From: Mastigamoeba balamuthi
Taxonomy: Eukaryota > Evosea > Mastigamoebida > Mastigamoebidae
Reading direction: 5' to 3'
Assembly: GCA_902651635.1 (NCBI GenBank)
Contig: CACRSC010000009.1
Span: 169,998 to 233,997, forward strand
Length of the DNA: 64,000 bases
Position numbers and translations under genes: made by a program. Below the pieces are notes generated by a model, which ran no database searches, was not told the DNA's origin, and saw nothing but the letters and a program-made list of their open reading frames with translations. Positions 23,606 through 34,942 of this stretch are shown here, one piece after another; position 1 is the stretch's first letter, and every line of letters begins with the position of its first letter.

Positions 23606-24081
23606 CACCCTGCAGATACTCGACTACTACGGTGAAGTGGTTTCTCGGGACACAATCAAACAACACCAGTGAGCGCAAAGGCGCACTCTGGCCACCCTTT
23701 TCAAGCTTGTTCCCTCAATCGCATTACAAGTAGGGACCAATTGGCCTCGGGTGATCATCCACAGTCACATTATTGACTCAATTGATCCATTCTCGGAACC
23801 TGTTTGGCCGTCTCTCGATGCAGTCAATAAAAGACGAACGTGGGGAGGCCGAGGAGTACATAGTGCAGGGGAGAATTGTCAGGCGATGCAATGTGGATGC
23901 CAAAGACGAGCAGAACTTGCCTCATCGTGTCTCCACGCCGATTGACACTGAAGTAAGCAGGTCCTCTGTGACTGCCGCTTCGCCCCACGCCTCCAGGCCT
24001 GCATCACGAGAAATCACGTAGGTTGAATCAAACGCCTGCAGTCGCGGCATGAAAGCCCTCATTCGATGTGATCTTTCATTT
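23606..24081. other. Convergent intergenic spacer
   Basis: 476 nt between the 3' ends of the LRR gene and PUS1. Short open frames exist on both strands but none resembles a protein family. Confidence 0.4.
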
Positions 24082-25606
24082 CTAGGTGTCGTCTTCGTGC
24101 TGTTCGGCCTGGGCCTCTGCCTCGGCGTCATCGGCGACAAGCGAGGACTCTGGGGCCTTGCCCTCCGCCGTTACAGCAGTGGCAGCACCAGCGGCCTTAA
24201 GGAGCTCGAGCCTCACCTCGGGCACGAGCTTCACGCCCTCGGCGTTGACGACCAGATAACCCGTTCGGAGGCTCTCCTCGAGCTCCTTGACCCAGTTGCC
24301 CATGACGCTCTCGGCCTTCTCGCGCTCGGCCACGTACGAGTAGAGCCTCGCCAGCTTAAACTCCTCGATCTCCGACGTCCACCTGCCCGAGCCCACGGCT
24401 TCGTGTATCGAGTTGCGGCCGTTGTTGTAGACCTCAAAGATGGGCTCGGCGAGCATCAGGCCCAGCGCGGGGGCCGTGGGCGCCAGGCACTTGTCCTGCG
24501 AGAAGACGACACGCAGGATGGCCTGCGCCAGCTCGGCGCTCACGCGGGCCCGCACGAGCAGCAGGAGCAGCCCGACCATCTTGCGGATCTGCAGCAGCAT
24601 GAAGCTCTGCCCGTGTATGCGGATCACCGCGTAGGGCCCCGCGTCGGCGGGGCTGCGCGGGGCGACGTCGACGCGGGCCAGCTGGGCCGAGAGCACGTGG
24701 CGCTTGGCGCTGCTGTCCGAGGGCTTCTTGCGCACGGTGAAGTTGTGGTAGTTGTGCGTGCCCTCGAAGGCCTTGAGCACGAGCCTCGCTATCTCCTCGC
24801 CCCCCTCGCCGATGCGCAGCGCCGAGGCCGGCATGATGTACTCGTACACGCGCGAGTCGCACCTGTCGCGTGACACCACAAGCCATAAGTTACGTCACCA
24901 AAAGCGCACAGACGCCGCACGCCATGTCATCTCGCCGACGCGCGTGGCAGCGGAACTGGCGGGGAAGAAGGGGAAGGAGAAGGGGAAGGGGGAGCCTCCT
25001 CCCCTGTCTGGCGCTCACCTCTTCTTGGCGCAGAAGGTGCCGGTGACGCGGCTGAGGCCGTAGACGTGGATGTCCTGGGGCAGCGCCGCGTTGAGCTTGG
25101 CGGCGAGCTCCTCGGCGGGGCACGTGCTGACGACCTGCAGCCCCACGACGTTGACGGCGGCGCTGACGCCCTTGTCCGTGCGCGCGCACCGCGACCACGC
25201 GACCTTCTTGAAGCTGCCCGCGTTGGCGCCCGAGATGGCCCCGGCCTCGCACAGCGCGCCCTCGAGGCAGCGCTCGACCGTCGGCAGGCACGCGGCCTCC
25301 CCCGTCGTCACCTGCAGCCCGTGGTACGCGCCCCCCAGGTACCCGAACATCACCGCCATCCGCCGCTTGGGCCCCGCGCGCGCCTCCTGCGAGGGCAGAG
25401 AGAGAGAATGAGAATGAGAATGAGTTTATTCCGATCCGGATCTCGAAAATAGCGGGGACCTTGCGGGTGGCGTCGTCGGGGGCGGCGGAGGCGGTGGACC
25501 ACGTGCCCGTGGCGGCGGTGCGCGCGGCCTTGGCTGGGGGCTCGGCGTCGGGGGCTGCAGGGGCAGGGGCCGCGGGGGCGCCCTCGGGCTCGGCGGAGCG
25601 CTTCAT
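24082..25606 (-). CDS. PUS1: tRNA pseudouridine synthase, TruA/Pus1 family
   Basis: Three exons. Exon 1 starts at 25606 (MKRSAEPEGAP…, Ala/Pro-rich). Intron 25459–25387 (73 nt) leads to MAVMFGYLGGAYHGLQ. The catalytic motif is RCARTDKGVSAAVNVVGLQ, with the TruA nucleophile Asp in RTDKGV. Intron 25018–24863 (156 nt) splits KKR and CDSRVYEYIMP. The last exon contains AFEGTHNYHNFTVRKKP, GPYAVIRIHGQSFMLLQIRK and MVGLLLLLVRARV, all conserved Pus1 blocks, and ends at 24082 after an acidic tail (LVADDAEAEAQAEQHEDD). It converts uridine to pseudouridine in tRNA and other RNAs. The Gly–Tyr–His–Gly-Leu opening and the length of about 450 residues fit Pus1 better than Pus3. It is divergent from the Kir gene. 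Confidence 0.92.
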
Positions 25607-26033
25607 GCAGGACTCTGAGCGCTGACTGACGGATTACAATCTCGATTCTCTGCTGGTCGATATCTCCATATCTGCTTACGTAATTCACGCACGCGGCATG
25701 CAAGCATGTATGCCCGCAACAGGAGGGAGACCAACGCGAACTGCGACGATATGCGCTCCCACGCCCACCAATAGTAGCGCCGATTCGGCCAGATCTGCTG
25801 GTGTGCTCACTGATCCCGGCAGCGACTGCGGTGCTCCCGTCTCCGAAGTCCAGACCCGAAACCCGCCCAGACAGCGTCCTGTTTGCAAGGGGAGGGAACG
25901 AGCATGTCGCTGCTGGCATGTACTTGTGCCCACCAGAAGAGGCATAAAAATCGCAGCCCGGTCCCGCAGGCATTTAGAAAATCGCAGCAGGCGGGTGTGA
26001 GTCTCGGTGCTCCCCCTTGAGCGCGCGCGGCCG
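25607..26033. promoter_or_regulatory. Divergent promoter between PUS1 and the Kir gene
   Basis: A 427-nt gap. GATATCTCCATATCTGC (about 25658–25675) followed by TTACGTAATTC lies about 50 nt upstream of the PUS1 ATG, in keeping with the GATAT-type words of other divergent gaps. No coding region seen. Promoter role inferred. Confidence 0.45.
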
Positions 26034-26307
26034 ATGGACGACGACGTGCTGTGGGAGGAAGAGGGCTTCGAGGCCGCCGACGAGGGGCTCATCAACCGCA
26101 GCACCCCGCGCCTCATCAGCCGCAAGCGCCAGCACGGCGTCAACGTGGGCCGCATTCTGCCCGCGTCGTTTCTGAAGCGGAAATTCGGTTTGATATTAAG
26201 TGCTCTCCCCCCGAGACAAATTCCTGATGAGATCCTCTCTCTCTCTCTCTCGCTCTCTCCCTTTCGCCCGGCCCCCCCCCACGCCGACAGCGTCCANTCC
26301 TGATGAG

Positions 26308-26366
<59 letters not shown>

Positions 26367-27634
26367 CTCTCCCTTTCGCGGCCCCCCCCCCAGCCGACAG
26401 CGTCCATTGGCTCCTGGGGGTGAGCTGGATGAGACTGTTCCTGTTCATATCGATCGCCTTCCTGATCCGCCACATGTTCTTCACGCTGATCTTCTTCTTC
26501 TGTGCGGGGAGATCCCAGTTCCTCGTACGATCAGGAATCTGACATCGGTGCAAATATCCGGAATCTCGCAGTCATGCCGCACTCGGACTACATGCTGAAC
26601 CCGCACGAGTCGGAGTTCGACAGGTTCCTGGACTCGCTGTGGTTCGTGGTGATGACGGGCGAGGACATCGGGGGTTACGGCCGCTTCGCGACGCAGTCGC
26701 TGGCGGCGAACCTGACGGTGTTCTTCCAGCTGTGGACGAGCAACCTCTGGTTCGCCTGCCTCAACGGCATCGTCTTCCTCAAGGTCGCCCGCCCCTCGCG
26801 CATCGCCCGCACGATCCTCTTCAGCTCCGTCGCCGTCGTCAACGCCGGCGAGGAGTGGTACGACGAGCAGCGCCACGTGTACACGCGGGGGGCCTGCCCG
26901 TCGCTGTGCGTGCGCATGGCGACGACGCGCAAGCTGCTGTCGAGGCCCAAGGCCGTCGTCATCATGCTGTGCTCCGAGGACCCCGAGGGGGGCGTGCCGA
27001 GGCCCGGGGGCCCGCGGGTGCGGAGGTCGTACGAGCTCAACTACGAGCTCTTCCACCAGCGCGGGCAGAGGACGAGGGACACGTACTACAGCGCCCCGTA
27101 CATGTACCTGCCCCTGACCTTCGTCATCAACATGGACAAGGGCCAGCCCCCAGCTCTCACTGCTGCCACCCCCGAGGCCCTCGCGGAATCCGAGGTCGAG
27201 ATTATCTTCATTGTCGAGTGAGTGTGGCCTCTCCCTTCGGGTCCTCGCCCTCGTGCCCCAGTTTCTCCCTGGTCTTCTGTTTTGCGCTTCTGTTGTTCCT
27301 GACCTGTGTTGACCTGGGCGAATACCTGGGAGCTGCCCTGGAGCTCGTGGTTGGCCTCTCAGACGCGTTCATTGCCACCCTGAGTCGTTCACTCAACGCT
27401 GTACATTTCAGAGGCGTGGACGAGGCCACGTCGGCGACGGTGCAGGCGAGGTGGTCGTATGTCGCGGACGAGGTCCTGTGGGACGCCAGGTTCAAGCCGA
27501 TGGTCAGCGAGACGGCGGGGCGCGTCGAGGGCCGCGAGCGTGGCTTCGATGTGGACTTCAGCAAGATCAGCGACATCGAGTTCCTGCAGAGGACCGTCAT
27601 CAAGGAGGACACTGTCCACTATGCGCCACACTGA
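26034..27634 (+). CDS. Inward-rectifier (Kir)-like potassium channel with altered selectivity filter
   Basis: Starts at 26034 with an acidic N-terminus and INRSTPRLISRKRQHGVN. An intron containing a CT microsatellite and an N leads to DSVHWLLGVSWMRLFLFISI, the first transmembrane helix. Intron 26502–26571 precedes the pore exon: a pore-helix-like segment FDRFLDSLWFVVMTGEDIGG, then YGRFATQSLAANLTVFFQLW (M2) and GIVFLKVARPSRIARTILFS, the Kir cytoplasmic domain. Further Kir blocks are LCVRMATTRK, PLTFVINMDKGQP, EVEIIFIVE and, after intron 27218–27411, GVDEATSATVQARWSYVADE and VLWDARFKPMVS. Standard Kir filters read TIGYG; here the region is T-G-E-D-I-G-G-Y-G, with an Asp for Thr and an extra Gly. 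Family membership is firm; ion selectivity is uncertain. Confidence 0.88.
26222..26406. repeat. CT microsatellite duplicated across an undetermined base
   Basis: TCCTGATGAGATCCTCTCTC… through CGACAGCGTCCA occurs at 26222–26296 and again at 26298–26406, separated only by N at 26297. The second copy has a longer CT run and lacks two bases of the first. The acceptor side (CCCCCCCCCAG) is intact only in the second copy. It looks like an unmerged contig join within intron 1 of the Kir gene. Confidence 0.8.
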
Positions 27635-28170
27635 GCCGAGCCACACCATCTTCTCCCGCCCGTGTAACACAGCAACACTGCCCTTTTGAATACAACTGTG
27701 ACTTTTGTGGTGAAGTGGGCGTAAACCCCTGAGCTGTCTCTGATGACGTCTCAGTACACCATGAGGAGTAGATGTGTTACACAGCCTCTCCAAGACGTGT
27801 GAGCGAAATGAAGTCCGCAGTTTTTTTTTGCCCGGGCTGCGCCCGAAAAATGAAGCACCCCATTACGGCGCGAAGCAATCGAGTGTGGTTGTTATTTCTT
27901 CCACGCAGTACACGGGCGTCGAAGGGAGAATCCAGTTTCCCAAGCAATCCTGCTCTAGGTGAGCTGGCCGTTTTCCTGTTCCGCCACGCAGCTCAACTCG
28001 ACCAGAAACGCGAATCCGGCCAAACGAGGACACGACGCTATCTGCCAGACAATGCGCGACACCAAGTCTTCATGGCGGAACAAGTCCCTGAGGCATCTCT
28101 CGTCCTTCAACACCTGCGGGATTGTGAGGAAGACCGAAGGAAAGCGCCAGCCAAATAAGTAATCTGAAGT
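27635..28170. other. Convergent intergenic spacer, Kir to OTU–PUL gene
   Basis: 536 nt, less GC-rich than its neighbours. Short open frames are present on the plus strand (about 27772–28158) but show no domain, and their composition is not protein-like. Confidence 0.4.
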
Positions 28171-30079
28171 TCATCGCACCAGTGTCGTGAGAGCGACAAA
28201 CAGGCTGTACGTTGTGTCCACGTTCTTCTCCGTCAGGATCATCTTCTCCAGAACTGACGCGCACTGCAGCAACGCCTCAGACAGGAAGCAGAGCGTTGCG
28301 ATGCTGCAGGGATGAACAGGAGAAGGTCAGTGCGAAGCTGGTTGATCGTCTGCTACCCACTTGATCAGAACGATCGATAGTGGCTGCCGCACTTCGTCCG
28401 CAGGCGACTCGCACAGAGCGAGAGCGTACTGCTGGAACGAGGGACTCTTGGCAACGAAATTGACCGTTCGATAGGACCTGCGCGGGCGCCGGTGAGGACA
28501 CGCCAGAGGAGCGGGCAGGGAGGGCCACGACTCACGACGTGAGGTTGGCGAACAGCCGGGCGAGCCCGACGTGCGACGCGAACGGCGCCGTCTCGATGGG
28601 CACGCGCCGCACCAGCAAATCGACGAGGGGCGCGGCGTCCTCGCGGATGCTGGACTGCACAGCGGGGTGCAGCACAACGTACCGCATCAGGTCGAGGAGC
28701 TCGTACGGCAGCACAGGGACGACCAGCGCCATCAACTCCACGCGCGACCACCAGTTTGCCTGCAGGCGCTGAGACGCCTCCGCGTCCCCCGCGAGTGCCT
28801 TCCTGACCACGTCGACGACGTCGGCGGCGAGTTCCGCGGGCATGTGCTTCGACAGGACGGGCTCCTCCTCGTATCTCACTCCCCCTGCCCGGATAAAGCG
28901 CCGCGCAGAGGCCAGCAGCTCCTCGGGGATGGCTGGGGCCTGCGGGTACTTTGGCACGATCGGGGGGTCGAGGCTGGGCGCCTCGGCACCCTGCTGGAGC
29001 CGCAGCAGGTAGAGGCGGATGACGTCCGCCTTCCTGTAGTCCCTCTCCTCGTCGAGGTGGAACTGCGACGCGAAGCTGCGCAGCGCCTCGTCAACGGGCA
29101 CTGAGCAAGTTGTGAGCCACAGGGCGCGGACCGGGTGGCGCGACCTCGGGTGTCGTAGTCGAAGAAAGACGTCGAGTGCCCGAGCTGCACGGGGATGCGC
29201 ACCACTCGAGGTATCCGCCTGGCCAGCGCCTTGGCCGCGGGCGGCGCCTGCATGCTCTCGGCACTGTCGACGTACGCCGCGACGAGCGCGCAGGGGTCCT
29301 CGCCCGAGGCCAGGAACGCCACGGGAAGCGGCGGCCAGGCGATCGAGCGGCCCCGCGGGGTGTCCGCCGGCGCCAGGGCCACAAAGTGGCGCATCTCGCC
29401 CGAGGCCCAGGCGAGCGCGATGGGGCGCCTGGAGCTGACCTCCTCCGGGGGGATGCGGACGGGGAGGAAGACCGCGGCGGCGCCACCCTCGGCGAGCACC
29501 TGCGTCCTCGCGACGTCCCAGTCGCTCGCGAAGACGAGTATCGGGCGGCGGATGGCGTTTGCGAGCGCGAAGCAGTGGAGGAACTCGAGGTACTGCCCCG
29601 GCGTCTCCGCGGCCCTCACAATCGACTCCCACCACGCGTCATCGCTCTTCCCTGGAAAAAAACAACCGGAGTGTAAGACGCGGGAACCGACCGGGGGGGC
29701 GGGGAAAAGCGGTGCGAAAACCGAGCAGAGTCCGGGCGCGATAAAACGGGGCGTTGTCTTTGAGCTCGGCGGCCATCGCGTGACGCAATGCCACGTCATG
29801 CGTCTCTACTCCCCACATGGCGCGCGAGACGGCGTGCAGCAGGCAGTTGCCGTCGCCCGTCGTGGAGAGCGGGAACACGTCTGCGCGGACGCGGACGCCA
29901 CGTGTCCTCAGCGTCGCGTCGAGGTAGCGGCACGCGAGCTCGTCGACGTCGCCCGCGAGCTCGGCCACGGCGGGCACGCCCTCGGCCGACGCCGGGTACG
30001 CGAAGGTGGTGGTCGTGGGCGGCATCCTGGTGCCCCCGCCGCGGGCGACGGCGCCGACGAGCTGGCAGAGCAGACACAT
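28171..30079 (-). CDS. A20/VCIP135-type OTU deubiquitinase fused to a PUL-like domain
   Basis: Starts at the ATG at 30079 (MCLLCQLVGAVARGGG). The OTU domain has FPLSTTGDGNCLLHAVSRAM (catalytic Asp and Cys in GDGNC). After an intron (near 29733–29655) come SDDAWWESIVRAAETPGQYL, EFLHCFALANAIRRPILVFA and GEMRHFVALAP with the catalytic His. This order and spacing match the A20/Trabid/VCIP135 OTU group. The C-terminal 300 residues (29100–28171, with two or more introns) are helical: VELMALVVPVLPYELLDLMR, VVLHPAVQS, GLARLFANLTS and a terminal segment VDTTYSLFVALTTLVR. They resemble the ARM-like PUL domain that binds Cdc48/p97 in Ufd3/PLAA. The OTU call is strong; the PUL call is by pattern and needs a profile search. 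A Cdc48-coupled deubiquitinase is the natural inference. Confidence 0.8.
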
Positions 30080-30341
30080 CGGAACCTCGATGCCCTTCAA
30101 TTGAAGGGCCGATATTGTCACTCTGTTTGATTTCAGCGCAGATATTTTGGACCTTCGACGTCCGAGATATTTTCGGTTCTTGTTCGGCAGGACGCTCCAG
30201 GCGGTCTGGGCGAGCTTTCTTGGCGGCGATGGCCGTGCGATGCGCATCGAGATACTGTGGTGCGCGATCTGGTGGGATTGAGCGCCACCGAGATCGGGAA
30301 TTTCCAGCCCAGATCCGTCAGTTTTCAGTCCGCATTACGGA
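30080..30341. promoter_or_regulatory. Divergent promoter between the OTU–PUL and LIM–calpain genes
   Basis: 262 nt. It carries a perfect 18-nt palindrome, GCCCTTCAATTGAAGGGC (30092–30109), 13 nt upstream of the OTU ATG. Three GATATT words follow within 60 nt (about 30111, 30137 and 30163, the last inside CCGAGATATTTTCGG). Promoter role inferred from position. Confidence 0.5.
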
Positions 30342-33300
30342 ATGGCGTCTTCGCCGTGCGCGGTCTGCCAGAAGCGCGTGTACAGCTTCGAGCGCGTCCT
30401 CGCCGGCGACCACTGCTTCCACTTCACGTGCTTCCGCTGTGCGTCGCCAGCGAGCTGGCACACTCGGCTTCATTTTTTCGCACTGGCCCCCCCACCCCCA
30501 CCAACCGGCGTTCGCCCCTTTTGCATTCATCCAGGTCACGAATGCGGCGAGCCCCTTTCCAGGGCCACATTCGGCGGGTGCGTCGCCACGACGGTGTTCT
30601 GCCAGCGCCACCTCTCGTGTGCGCTGGGCCTCGCGACCTCGAGCGCCGAGGAGGCCGTCCGGGCTGTCAGTGCCGCTGCGAGCGCGGTGCTCAGCCAGCA
30701 GCAGCCCTCGCCCAGCGTCCCGGAACTCCTGCAACCGACGCCGGTCCTGGCGCCAAACGCCTCCCTGAAGGCGAGACTCCCAGCTTCGGACGAGGCGCAG
30801 CAGCGGTCGGAGAGCACCCGGGCGATCGAGGGGCAGGAGGTGTTCGTGATGCCCGTCAGGAGGGTCCTGTCTGACATGTCGCAGTCGCCGATCGCGCCTC
30901 CTCCAGCGCCCTCGAGCGCCCCAGGGCATCAGCAGCAGCAGCAGCCCAGGATTGTCGTACGGCAGGCGCCCCCGCAGCGACAGAGGGCAGACGTGCCGTC
31001 GTGGCCGGCGACGAGCTCCGCGGCTGCTGTACCCATCCAGCCCATCCAGCCCATCCAGCCCGCCCGCAAGGCAGTTCCCGTCGCCGAGGCACCACACGCG
31101 GCCGCGGCGCGACGGACGAAGACTGTGAGGTTCGACCTGCCCAGCATCCCACGTGTGCTCTCGCCTGCAGACGTCGTGCCCCTCAAGAGGTCGCCCGGGA
31201 GAAGCCCCAGAGACCCCGTCGATGCAACACAGTCGCTCAGAGAGGAGCTGGCTAAGACTCAGGAGGCCCTGCGCGAGGCCCAGATGAGGGCAGAGGCTGC
31301 AGAGAGGCTCTCCTCTGAGAGGCTGCGGCGGGAGATGGCCAAGACCGACAAGATGGCTGCGGAGCTCGCACTTCTCCGTACGAGACAGCAGAAGCAGGCG
31401 CCGAGCAGAGCCGACTCCCGCGTGCGGTCGACCGTGTCCTTCGGCAACGCGTCGCCCATCAAGAGGGCCGCGGGCCGCGAGCCCCTCTCGGCGTGCGCTC
31501 TGCTACTGCCGCAGAACGGTGTTACGAAGGCTCCACCGCCGTACGTTGACGGCGAGTGGTACGGGCAGCTCTCGGGAGGCGCGGACTCGACGAGGAACCC
31601 GCAGTTCGCTCTGCTGCTCCCGACGTCGGCAGCCAAGGTCAAAATCACGCTGAACGTGCTCGAGACCAGCTCGGCACACACACCACCCCAGGTCTCCGTG
31701 CTCCGCAGTCCGACAGGATCCAGTACGAACAACCCACAGACTTCGCTGGCTGATTGGGCCTCCAGGAATCCTCGAGTTCACCCCGGGCAACGTATGTGCG
31801 AAGGCCGTTGGTGCGCACGGACAGAACGGCGGTGCGTCGTCTGTCCAATGGAGCCTGCGACTGATAATGCGTACTGCAGTCTCTCTCGAGACTAAGCTGC
31901 CGAGTACGACCGGTCAGACGTGCTTCGTAATAATACCGTCGCTTGCTGCGCCTGGGGTCACGGGCAAGTTCAGGTCAGCGTTACTAGTATCGCTCAGACA
32001 ACGCTGACAGGGCCACAATTTACATCGCAGACTCCATGTGAAGTCCGAGGGGTCCTGCCACTACCTGCGAGAGTTACCGTCAGCGTCGTGCATCAGCATT
32101 ACGGTACGCGAGGGGGTGAGGTGCACTCGCCCTCGCTGACTCTCCAGTGCAGTCGAAGTGGGAGAGAGGGCTCTGCGGGGGATTCAAGTCGTCCAGGAAC
32201 CCGCAATTCAGAGTCCACTCGTCGAAGCCGTGCTTTGTGTCGGTTACCCTCACTGCGGCCGCGTCGTCCAACCCCGACCACGGTTTGGCCATCGTCGTGT
32301 GCAAGCCGGCGCCTCGTGCGTTCTCATCCCGACATTGCAACCGACTGAGCTTTGTGGCAAGTGAGAGACAACCACGCGCGAAAGTTCGTGGACGATGCGA
32401 GTGTGGTGGGGACAAGCACTCTGCGCAACACCCTATGCAGTGCGGGTTATCCCGCTTGCTGCCGTCTTCTGAACGCAATCCGCACAGCGTCGTATGGGTT
32501 CTCGCTCGAGGAGGCCGGGCAGACCGTTGTTGTCGTCGCTTGCCGCGGGAACTCCGGGGCGCACACGTGTTGCGATTTCGAGGTCGCGTTCGAGAGCGAC
32601 GACCCCGCTCTGGCCGTCTCGCATCTCGAGCAGCAGCAGGCGGTTGAGGAGGAGCCCATCGCTGGGGACTCGTGTGCTGCGATCATCGAGAGAGAGACCG
32701 CGCTACCCGGCAGGCCGGAAATTGTCCGCGACAGCGCCGCAGACGAGATCGTTGCGCAGCTGCGCAAGACGCTCAAGACGTTCCGCGACTCTGTGTTCCC
32801 CCCGGGCCAGCACTCGTTGGTCGGGAGCTCCGAGGGCCCCCTGGGGTTCTCGGCGTTCAAGTGGCGCAGACTCTCGGCGTTCCTGGACTGCCCGTGCCTG
32901 CGCGACGGCGCCCTGCCCATGGGGTTCGAGGACACGCTGCAGCAGGGGGCGTATGGCAACGGGTGGTTCCTGAGGGCTGTGTACACAGTGGCGAAGCACT
33001 ATCCTGGGCAGCTGGAGAGCCTCTTCACCTCGACAGAGTGCAGGGACTCTGGAGTGTTCGAACACCCTCCATTTCCGCATTCTGACGCACTTCACAGATT
33101 CGGAATCAAGCTGTTCTGGGAGGGCGAGTGGAGGCACGTCGTCGTGGACGACTACTTCCCCCTGATCGACGGGCTGACCCCGCCATTCGCGCACTGTAGC
33201 AACCGTACGAGCGGGACACAAGTATCGTCTTCTCACTGAATGACAGTGAACGTCGTGTGGCCCATGGTGCTTGAGAAGGCGATTGCAAAGCTGCACGGAT

Positions 33301-34942
33301 CGTACCTCTCCTACGCAAAGCGGATGATGGCATCGTCCGGGTTCTCTCTGATCGTCTCGGCGCTCACAGGGGCGGACGCAGAGATATAGTGAGCCCTCCA
33401 TTTCCCATCCGTTCGTCTGCACGCACGCACACTGAGAGCAGTCTCGTTATACAGCGAAGTTCACAGGAGCGCCATGGACATGCGCCTGTTCGACACCCTC
33501 CACGCGTCGCACCAATACAAGTGGGGGTTAAACGACGTCATCACTCCTCTGACCCTTCCTAGGTGGCACGTGGGGCTCTTCGCGCGCACAAAGCACAACG
33601 CGCCCGCGCAGAACCTCCCGTGTGTTGTCACGTCGTCCAGAGTGGCCGAGGGCGTGCCGTTCATGAGGGTCGCGCACCACTCTGGGTCTGCTGCTGCGTG
33701 GGATGGCACCTGGGCGGAGGATAGCAAGCTGTGGACGTTCGAGCTGATGGCTGCCCTGAGGCTGACAAAGAACGCCGAGTCCGAGTTCTGGGCAGGCTAC
33801 TACGAGGTCTGTCGCTCCTTCGAGTATGCCTACATCGCCCGCGTGCCGTCCGACAGTCTTCCGCACCTCACATGCTTGGAGGTGCGCCAATGCAGCGCAC
33901 AGAGTCATATTACTCACCACGGGGGCCCAGGGAATGTGGACAGCTGCAGCGTGTGGGGGTCTCGGCTCGGCCTCGAACCCGCAGTTCTCGTTCAGGATCG
34001 AGGAGAAGAGCAAGCACTCTGCCCGAGTTCTTGTCAAGGCGCGGATGGACGACTCCTCTTCGCCTCCTGTCCAGCCGACGATTTTTCTCTTCAGAAGTGG
34101 TGCTCTATCAACTGAAAGCCCCCTCTTAAAAGGCTGTGCTGGCAGATGGCAGAGTGTTCGACGTCGAGAGCAAAAGGTCACAGGGGTTTTTGTTGAGCAC
34201 CAGTGCGAGCACTGAGAATCGCGACGGTACTGCAGTTCTGGTTGTGCTGCATCTCAACTCAATTCTGTGGTACCTTGTGTGTCACCCCGAGCAGCGTCGG
34301 TGGAGGTCTCTCTGCCGTGCAACGGGGAGGAGTTCGTCGTAATGGTCGCTCAGAAAAACCCCGAGGCAAACGTTCCGCTGAAGCTCTTCGTCTACAGTCA
34401 GGTCCCGCACACAGTGACAATGATACCACAGCCAACAGTCGAGACACTCGAGGCGCGTCCCCTTAGGTCGCTGAGGCGTGGCCGTCACTGACTGTGGGCA
34501 TTAGGGCAAATGGGAGGCCCACTCTGCAGGAGGATTCAGCTCGCCCTTCAACCCCATGTTTAAGGTCAAGTTCCCTCGCGATGCCAAGGGCATTCATTTG
34601 TGCGTAATTTTAGTTCTCTCTCGCTTCCACTGATTGGCTCTGGACAGCTGTTCGTTTCTGCTACGCAAACCCCAGGGAAGCCAAGCATTCGACATACAGC
34701 TTCTGATCCTGAAAAAGAGGGATGCTGCCAGCGCCCGTAACCACAGGGCGGACATCGCAGACAGACGTGTTGTCACCAAGAGCGACGTGGCCAAGGGGAA
34801 CACTTTGCGGCTCGAATGCAAGCTGCCTGCAAAGAGTTTCGTCGTTGTCGCATGCAGAAGGGTCAGCGATGGCCCAGAGAGCCACTTTACCCTCACAGTT
34901 GAGTGCTCTGACGTCGGTGTCCACCTCTCTCCGTTCTCGTGA
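30342..34942 (+). CDS. LIM–calpain-like protein with lost active-site cysteine
   Basis: Multi-exon gene starting at 30342. The N-terminus is a LIM domain (CAVCQKRVYSFERV, HCFHFTCFRC, then CGEPL and FCQRH after an intron). A low-complexity linker and a coiled coil (about 31220–31390, LREELAKTQEALREAQMRAE) follow. Calpain-type beta-sandwich modules recur with the W…GG…NPQF motif at about 31545 (GEWYGQLSGGADSTRNPQF), 32150 (CGGFKSSRNPQF), 33940 (CGGLGSASNPQF) and 34505 (GKWEAHSAGGFSSPFNPMFK). Between the second and third is a calpain protease core: FRDSVFPPGQHSLVG, FEDTLQQGAYGNGWFLRAVY, WRHVVVDDYFPLIDGL, WPMVLEKAIAKLHGSY, SEFWAGYYEVCRSFEYAYIA. The catalytic motif GDCWFL is GNGWFL and the RNPWG motif is RVAHHSG, so it is probably catalytically dead. 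Splice sites are only partly resolved. Confidence 0.8.

Noticed and set aside
27772-28158. Plus-strand open frame between the Kir and OTU–PUL genes
   Set aside because: No domain, and the codon pattern lacks the GC-rich third positions seen in real genes here.
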